This document shows, piece after piece, positions 19,196 through 23,647 of a stretch of 23,647 nucleotides of DNA (within the stretch, counting starts at the first letter, position 1; each line of letters opens with the position of its first letter). Source of the stretch: a virus. The translations under genes and the position numbers were made by a program. The stretch is from positions 1-23,647 of IMG/VR virus record IMGVR_UViG_3300027833_001444; one strand, written 5' to 3'. The notes under the pieces were generated by a model. It was not told the origin of the DNA. It worked only from the letters and a program-made list of their open reading frames with translations, and did not search any database.

Positions 19196-20284
19196 CTATT
19201 TATCTTTCAAAGGTTTCGACAGTTCTTCCCATGATGTTTCGTAGTCTGAGTCTCCATCAGCAAATCCCATCACCCCTAATTTCTCATATTCGGGAACTAA
19301 TGATTCGTGTAACAATCCGATTCTTTTAAGGTTAGGCATAATCCTAGTAAATAGTATACCTTGGAATTGTGTTTGCCAGATGTTCTCTTGATTGTATTTG
19401 TCCGTGTAGTCCAAATCAAATCCGTACTTTTCCCAAACAGGATATGCTTTCATTCTGTTTCGCATAATTGTAGATGCTTCCAAAGCAAACTGTGCTCTGT
19501 CCAACTTTTCTTCTTCAGATAATGTTTCAACAAAATCAGACAGATAAGTCATACCAAATGTTACATGTCTTGCTTCATCTCTAATAATCAAATCTATCAT
19601 ATCTTTAAAGACTTGGTCAGCAGCCATTTGTCTAGTTGCTTGGAAAGCGGCCAATGCTAAACCTTCAATGATGACTTGCATTCCTATGAATTTCAAATCC
19701 CATCGTGGGTCAGTTAGAATTTTATCTAGTAGACTTTTAAGTGGAACAGTAATCGGCCATGTGCGTCCAATACGTGTCTGTAGATACTTATTAAATGCCT
19801 CTACATGTCTTGCTTCATCAAATGTCTGAGAAGCTGCATATAGTTTTGCATTGAATGTTGGTGCACAACTGGCTAATTGAGATGCAACTAACAATGCACC
19901 CTGTTCACCATGTAGATACTGACTTACTGCCCACGAATTCATGTCTATATGAAACTGTACTCGTTCTTCTACAGTAAGTTTATTGTATCCTTCATGAGCA
20001 TCCCACTGTCTATCTTCATTCTTGAACATATCAGTGTCTGCATCTAATTGATGAAACGGTACGTCCCAATCAACATCAACCTCTACATTCCAGTTAAGTT
20101 TTTTGCCTAACTCATAGAGTTTTTTGATACGGTTATCTTGAACATTATAGTCCCAATTGTAAGAACCTGTTAAAGGCGTCTCAAAAATTTCCACAATGTC
20201 CGTGGGGTTTAAGTCCTTTTTAGGGTATTCTCCACTATGTTGGACTATCGATTTTGGTGTCGAGGTTGTTCTAATTACTTTCAT
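19196..20284 (-). CDS. Ferritin-like di-iron carboxylate protein (R2/AurF-like)
   Basis: 362 residues. Two helix pairs supply a classical di-iron site: E127 (LHGEQG), E157 and H160 (FDEARH), E207 (IIEGLA), E237 and H240 (RDEARH), with exactly 30 residues between the members of each pair. This is the pattern of ribonucleotide reductase R2, R2-like oxidases and N-oxygenases such as AurF. It is shorter and different around the site from T4 NrdB, and no R1 gene or radical-Tyr context is visible, so an oxidase/oxygenase is as likely as a nucleotide reductase. The C-terminal part (about 280-362) is family-specific. ATG 20284 follows the gp46 stop by seven bases; GGA lies eleven bases upstream. The substrate is unknown. 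Confidence 0.8.
   Translation of the reverse strand: MKVIRTTSTPKSIVQHSGEYPKKDLNPTDIVEIFETPLTGSYNWDYNVQDNRIKKLYELGKKLNWNVEVDVDWDVPFHQLDADTDMFKNEDRQWDAHEGYNKLTVEERVQFHIDMNSWAVSQYLHGEQGALLVASQLASCAPTFNAKLYAASQTFDEARHVEAFNKYLQTRIGRTWPITVPLKSLLDKILTDPRWDLKFIGMQVIIEGLALAAFQATRQMAADQVFKDMIDLIIRDEARHVTFGMTYLSDFVETLSEEEKLDRAQFALEASTIMRNRMKAYPVWEKYGFDLDYTDKYNQENIWQTQFQGILFTRIMPNLKRIGLLHESLVPEYEKLGVMGFADGDSDYETSWEELSKPLKDK
19197..19204 (-). promoter_or_regulatory. Late-promoter-like GATAAATA before the 446-codon gene
   Basis: GATAAATA, then GTAGT, then ATG 19191: one mismatch to the late consensus and the same five-base distance to the ATG as at 7758. It overlaps the stop of the upstream gene. Single-site evidence, so uncertain. 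Confidence 0.35.
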
Positions 20285-20291
20285 GTTTTAT

Positions 20292-22007
20292 TTATTCCGC
20301 AACTCTAGAAAAGTTTTTATATTTTTCAAATCTCAATACTTGATTAAACTTATCATGCAAGGCATCACCCTTATGACTTATAATAAATGCATTAGTCCTT
20401 TCCGTCAAGGTGTTTAATAGTTTTAAAAAGTCATCTGTACCAGCAGTATCCAATGAACTATCAAATACTTCATCAAGAATAAGTAAGTTAGTATTTACAC
20501 TGTTCTTCATTCTTGCGATTGCTCTCCATGTGAATAGTAATGACAAATCAATTCTCATCTTTTCACCTTGTGAGAAGTTATCATACTTGAATACGTCTCT
20601 GAATCTTGACTTGATGGTTTCTTCAAAGGATTCATCAATCTCAAATCCAACATAGAACTCTAGTTGTGCTAGATACTTATTAATAAGTTTGTTCATGATT
20701 GGGACATATTGTTTGATAATCTTTTGTTTAACACCTTGGTCACGCAATAACATTTGTGCTATATCATAATAATGTGATGTTTCAGATTGTTTCTCTTTCT
20801 TCTGAATCAAAATATCTAGTGTATCTTCAGCATCTAGAATCTTATCTTCTGCATCAGAACCAGCAGTTGCTTCCGTCTTCAAGTCCTCAATCTCCTTTTG
20901 GAGTTTGGTGATATACTTTTGGTTGGAAACAACTTCGGTTTGCAGTAGCGCAATGTTTTTTTGAACCTCTTCTATTCGTCCTTGGACTTCTCTGATTTCC
21001 GCCAATCGATTGGAACAATTACCGACTTTTCCTTCGATTTCGACAAGTGCAGTAACCAACTCCGTCTTCTTGAGTTCCTTTTCTGTAACATGTTTCTTTT
21101 TATGGTCTTCATCTATACCTTGCTCACATGTGGGACAGTTGTCGTTGTCATCATAAAATTTGATTTCTCTAATTGTTTTCTTTCGAGCACCTTCAAGTTG
21201 TCGTTCCAAGTCAAGCAATTCTGTGAGTTGATTTTCTTTAGAATCTTTATCCTTGATACTGGTGGTTTCCGCCACCACATCTTGCGTCTTTTCATCTATT
21301 TTCTCCATGAGGTTGTTGATGTTAGATTGAGTCTCCTCAACCGTGGATTCATACTTAGAGATTTTAGAATCCCTATTCTCACGTAGTACATTAAGTTGTT
21401 CATTCAATCCATGAATCCGTTCTTCCATAATCTTGATATCATGACCAGTCTCTGTAATTTCGTTTTTGTGGGCAGACATTTTGTTTCTTAGTACCTCTTG
21501 CATTGTAGAGAAGATACTAATGTCCAATAGGTCTTCTACTAAGTTACGTCTGTCCTTGGACTTCAACTGCATGAAGGGGACAAAGTTAGCAGAACCTAAA
21601 ATGGCTACCTGTGTAAATGAGCGGAAACTCATTTTCAAAATTTGTTTTTCTAGATGTTCTTGGTAATCTCTTACGTTAGCATCTTGATTGACAAGAACGT
21701 CATCAAGATACATTTCAAACCTGTTCGGTTTTGCACCACGTATTACTTTGTATTGCTTTGTACCAATTGAAAATTCAATCTCAACTAAGAGGTCTCTACC
21801 ATTAATTGAGTTTATTAGTAAATCTTTCTTTAGATTCCTAAATCCTCGTCCGTATAATCCAAAACATAAAGCGTCAAGAAGTGTAGACTTACCACTACCA
21901 TTTTCACCTAAGATAAGAGTGGTTTGGTGTGTGTCTAGTTGGATTTCAGTAAACGTGTTACCGCTTGATAGTAGGTTTTTATATCTTACTTTCTTAAAAT
22001 TTATCAT
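20292..22007 (-). CDS. 46: Recombination endonuclease subunit gp46 (SbcC/Rad50-like)
   Basis: 571 residues (T4 gp46 has 560). N-terminal Walker A LGENGSGKST (33-42), a long coiled coil (about 175-415) broken by the zinc hook CPTC (291-294), and a C-terminal lobe with the ABC signature FSQGEKMR and Walker B LLILDEVFD. With gp47 it resects DNA ends for recombination-dependent replication and helps degrade host DNA. The start ATG overlaps the gp47 stop (ATGA), which couples the two subunits. Confidence 0.96.
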   Translation of the reverse strand: MINFKKVRYKNLLSSGNTFTEIQLDTHQTTLILGENGSGKSTLLDALCFGLYGRGFRNLKKDLLINSINGRDLLVEIEFSIGTKQYKVIRGAKPNRFEMYLDDVLVNQDANVRDYQEHLEKQILKMSFRSFTQVAILGSANFVPFMQLKSKDRRNLVEDLLDISIFSTMQEVLRNKMSAHKNEITETGHDIKIMEERIHGLNEQLNVLRENRDSKISKYESTVEETQSNINNLMEKIDEKTQDVVAETTSIKDKDSKENQLTELLDLERQLEGARKKTIREIKFYDDNDNCPTCEQGIDEDHKKKHVTEKELKKTELVTALVEIEGKVGNCSNRLAEIREVQGRIEEVQKNIALLQTEVVSNQKYITKLQKEIEDLKTEATAGSDAEDKILDAEDTLDILIQKKEKQSETSHYYDIAQMLLRDQGVKQKIIKQYVPIMNKLINKYLAQLEFYVGFEIDESFEETIKSRFRDVFKYDNFSQGEKMRIDLSLLFTWRAIARMKNSVNTNLLILDEVFDSSLDTAGTDDFLKLLNTLTERTNAFIISHKGDALHDKFNQVLRFEKYKNFSRVAE

Positions 22008-23071
22008 AAAAAGTTATGTTCTTCCAATGCCTCATGATACAATGTCTTCATGATTTTGTCTAGTTCTTTTTTCTTACCCTGTATCTCTAGACCGTCAACA
22101 TACTTTGAAAGAATGGTTAGGGTGTCTTCAATGTTCTCAATCTCTTCATCATCAAAGAAATCCATATGCTTATTATCATCTACTATAGATACGTGTAAAG
22201 GATTTACACCGTATAGTTTATCTAAGTATGTGTCAAACCAATAAGGGTTTTCTTTTTCTACTACAATTATTTTGACAAACTTTCCTCTATACTGTTCATA
22301 GTCTGCATCAGAAATGGATTCAAACGACTCATCCGTATCATTGTAGAATGCCTTCTCAAACATCGTTAGAGGATTATGTACAGGCATCATTTCTCTAGTA
22401 TCAGTATCAAAGATGTGAAAGTATTTTTCATCACCAAAGTCTGACCAAGTGAATTGCATTTGAGAACCAACATAACGAATGTTCTCTATATCTGTTTTAT
22501 GGTGGAAGTGTCCGCTATATACTTTCTCGAATCTTTTAAGATACGTTGGACTTAAACCATGCGAACAAACCATAGCAGGGTTCATCATTGCACCTTCAAT
22601 CTCAAAGTGACCGAATGCGATTGCGGATGGTACTGTTTGGAAAAACTCAATAGCGTCTGCATAGTTTTCATTATTAATCCAAGGAACCATAGCAACATCC
22701 AATCCGTCATAGTTTATGACTTGGGGTTCTTCAATTACATTGACACCCTTTTGGTCATACAGTAATAACGCTGGTGCATTAACATCATTAGTATTCTTAT
22801 AATAAGTGTCATGATTACCTATAATCAAATCCATGGTAATTCCACGTTCTTGCATAGGTTTAATGAAGTGTTCGATGTTTCTTTGAAGGGAAGCAAAGTT
22901 GATATACTTACGCCTATCAAAGTAATCACCCATATGAATAATATGCTTGATATCATTTTGGTCTAGATATGGGAAGAATACCTCTTTATAGAAACGTCCT
23001 TGATACTCTGACATTTCAACCATATCATTCCTAACACCACAGTGAGTGTCATTCAGAATAGCTATTTTCAT
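22004..23071 (-). CDS. 47: Recombination endonuclease subunit gp47 (SbcD/Mre11-like)
   Basis: 355 residues (T4 gp47 has 339). The metallophosphoesterase motifs are in order: D8 and H10 (NDTHCG), D49 (HMGDYFDRR), N86-H87-D88 (GNHDTYY), then GHFEIEG and the GHFHHKT pair of His ligands. It is the Mn-dependent nuclease of the gp46/gp47 complex. Its ATG shares a base with the gp55 stop (TAATG), so late sigma factor and nuclease are translated from one message. The C-terminal region is acidic (DFFDDEEIENIED) and ends with a helical segment expected to bind gp46. Confidence 0.96.
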   Translation of the reverse strand: MKIAILNDTHCGVRNDMVEMSEYQGRFYKEVFFPYLDQNDIKHIIHMGDYFDRRKYINFASLQRNIEHFIKPMQERGITMDLIIGNHDTYYKNTNDVNAPALLLYDQKGVNVIEEPQVINYDGLDVAMVPWINNENYADAIEFFQTVPSAIAFGHFEIEGAMMNPAMVCSHGLSPTYLKRFEKVYSGHFHHKTDIENIRYVGSQMQFTWSDFGDEKYFHIFDTDTREMMPVHNPLTMFEKAFYNDTDESFESISDADYEQYRGKFVKIIVVEKENPYWFDTYLDKLYGVNPLHVSIVDDNKHMDFFDDEEIENIEDTLTILSKYVDGLEIQGKKKELDKIMKTLYHEALEEHNFL

Positions 23072-23643
23072 TAACTGTTGTTTTCGCTTAAATCTTGGTC
23101 TAGGTTTGCTTTTGCTTTCCCTGTTTTCTTTTTACTCTTACGGGGATTGTAATCCACATGATTCATATGTTCTTGCATCCATTCCACATTAGTGTTGACA
23201 AATGTTGGGTCATGTGCACCATCTATTGTCGTGAAGGAATCTGTTGTGATACCCGCAGATTCAATTGATTGTTGCTTGATAAAGACTTGTTTCTTTTCCT
23301 TTTGAATTCTTCTTAGGAATGCATAGTAACAAATCTGAGTAACATATGCAAATGCATTGTTAGACTTCTCTACATTAAAGTTGTGAAGATATTGCAAACA
23401 GTTTTCAATGGCGTCACAAATCATTTCATCTCTATAAGTATAGTTGATAAAGTTTGGACGGGTAGAAAGTCTTGTTGCAATTTTATAGATACACTCACCA
23501 ATGTATTCAGACATACGTGGTGGAGTTACATCCTCAGAAATTGCTTTCTTGTAGAGTGCGTTGTGTTCAGCGACTGCAGCTGTAAACTCTTTGTTGTTTA
23601 CATAGTGTTCAGGCTGTTTTTTATCTGTAGTTTTCTTAGTCAT
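23071..23643 (-). CDS. 55: Late-transcription sigma factor gp55
   Basis: 190 residues (T4 gp55 has 185). The conserved core matches T4 gp55: YVNNKEFTAAV (T4 YVNNKELLQAI), a sigma region-2-like segment with RDEMICDAIENCLQYLHNF and AFAYVTQICYYAFLRRIQKEKK (about 115-137). The ends are basic/acidic and variable. gp55 replaces host sigma on RNA polymerase and recognises TATAAATA late promoters, two of which occur in this window at plausible places. The start ATG is four bases from the window edge, so its ribosome site cannot be seen. Confidence 0.94.
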   Translation of the reverse strand: MTKKTTDKKQPEHYVNNKEFTAAVAEHNALYKKAISEDVTPPRMSEYIGECIYKIATRLSTRPNFINYTYRDEMICDAIENCLQYLHNFNVEKSNNAFAYVTQICYYAFLRRIQKEKKQVFIKQQSIESAGITTDSFTTIDGAHDPTFVNTNVEWMQEHMNHVDYNPRKSKKKTGKAKANLDQDLSENNS

Positions 23644-23647
23644 GTAC

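Noticed and set aside
18833-19234. 133-codon plus-strand ORF
   Set aside because: Antisense of the 446-codon gene; Ser/Leu-rich, low-complexity, no Shine-Dalgarno, opposite to every supported gene.
20961-21386. 141-codon plus-strand ORF with Phe-rich sequence
   Set aside because: It is the antisense of the gp46 coiled coil (Lys/Glu codons read backwards give Phe/Leu/Ser). No ribosome site, and no other plus-strand gene is present in the window.
1-23647. tRNA genes, insertion sequences, integrase or attachment sites
   Set aside because: I looked for cloverleaf ends, transposase motifs and terminal inverted repeats by eye and saw none; small gaps between genes leave little room. A tRNA scan would be decisive.

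Overview
The window looks like part of the genome of a T4-like myovirus of a marine Gram-negative heterotroph. All supported genes lie on the minus strand, packed tightly with short overlaps. The T4 core genes are recognisable by protein similarity recalled from memory: sliding clamp gp45, clamp loader gp44/gp62, translational repressor RegA, recombination nuclease gp46/gp47 and late sigma factor gp55. The gp62, CobS-like ATPase, metallopeptidase-VWA, Hsp20, peptide deformylase and 2OG-oxygenase genes resemble the set found in marine T4-like phages (cyanophages, pelagiphages). No photosynthesis gene is present, and curli secretion genes are. I recall csgF/csgG from T4-like phages of SAR11 and OM43 bacteria, so such a host is a reasonable guess but is not proven here.

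Layout, in the direction of transcription (right to left). (1) 23643-20292: gp55, gp47, gp46. (2) 20284-16182: a ferritin-like di-iron protein, an unknown 446-residue protein, peptide deformylase and two tandem 2OG-Fe(II) oxygenases. (3) 16168-11759: a module with three copies of one promoter-like repeat. The copies precede a 39-residue protein, an 802-residue HExxH/VWA protein (followed by two coupled small genes) and a MoxR/CobS-type AAA+ ATPase. (4) 11742-8652: a DUF3310-like gene, then 45, 44, a 90-residue insert, 62 and regA. (5) 8625-7184: five small membrane-protein genes. (6) 7194-3218: a curli-like operon with csgF, csgG, a curlin-like protein, a FecR-like protein, a 41-residue coiled-coil protein and a second curlin-like protein. 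(7) 3168-273: a secreted SleB-like wall hydrolase, a complete CHASE2 class III adenylate cyclase and Hsp20. A truncated gene runs off the left edge.

How it may work together: gp55 directs late transcription from TATAAATA-type promoters. Such a site abuts the start of the membrane-protein/curli/hydrolase/cyclase run, and another precedes hsp20. The envelope genes could form an outer-membrane export pore with exported beta-repeat proteins, used for lysis, surface remodelling or superinfection exclusion. The cyclase could couple an envelope signal, perhaps the FecR-like protein, to cAMP. These functional links are inference.

The initiation signals are notable. At four genes the promoter geometry places the predicted transcription start on the A of the ATG, with no Shine-Dalgarno sequence, which suggests leaderless mRNAs. 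Several other junctions use TAATG or ATGA stop/start overlaps. Three small genes of 41, 58 and 39 codons are supported by these overlaps or by a promoter plus ribosome binding site.
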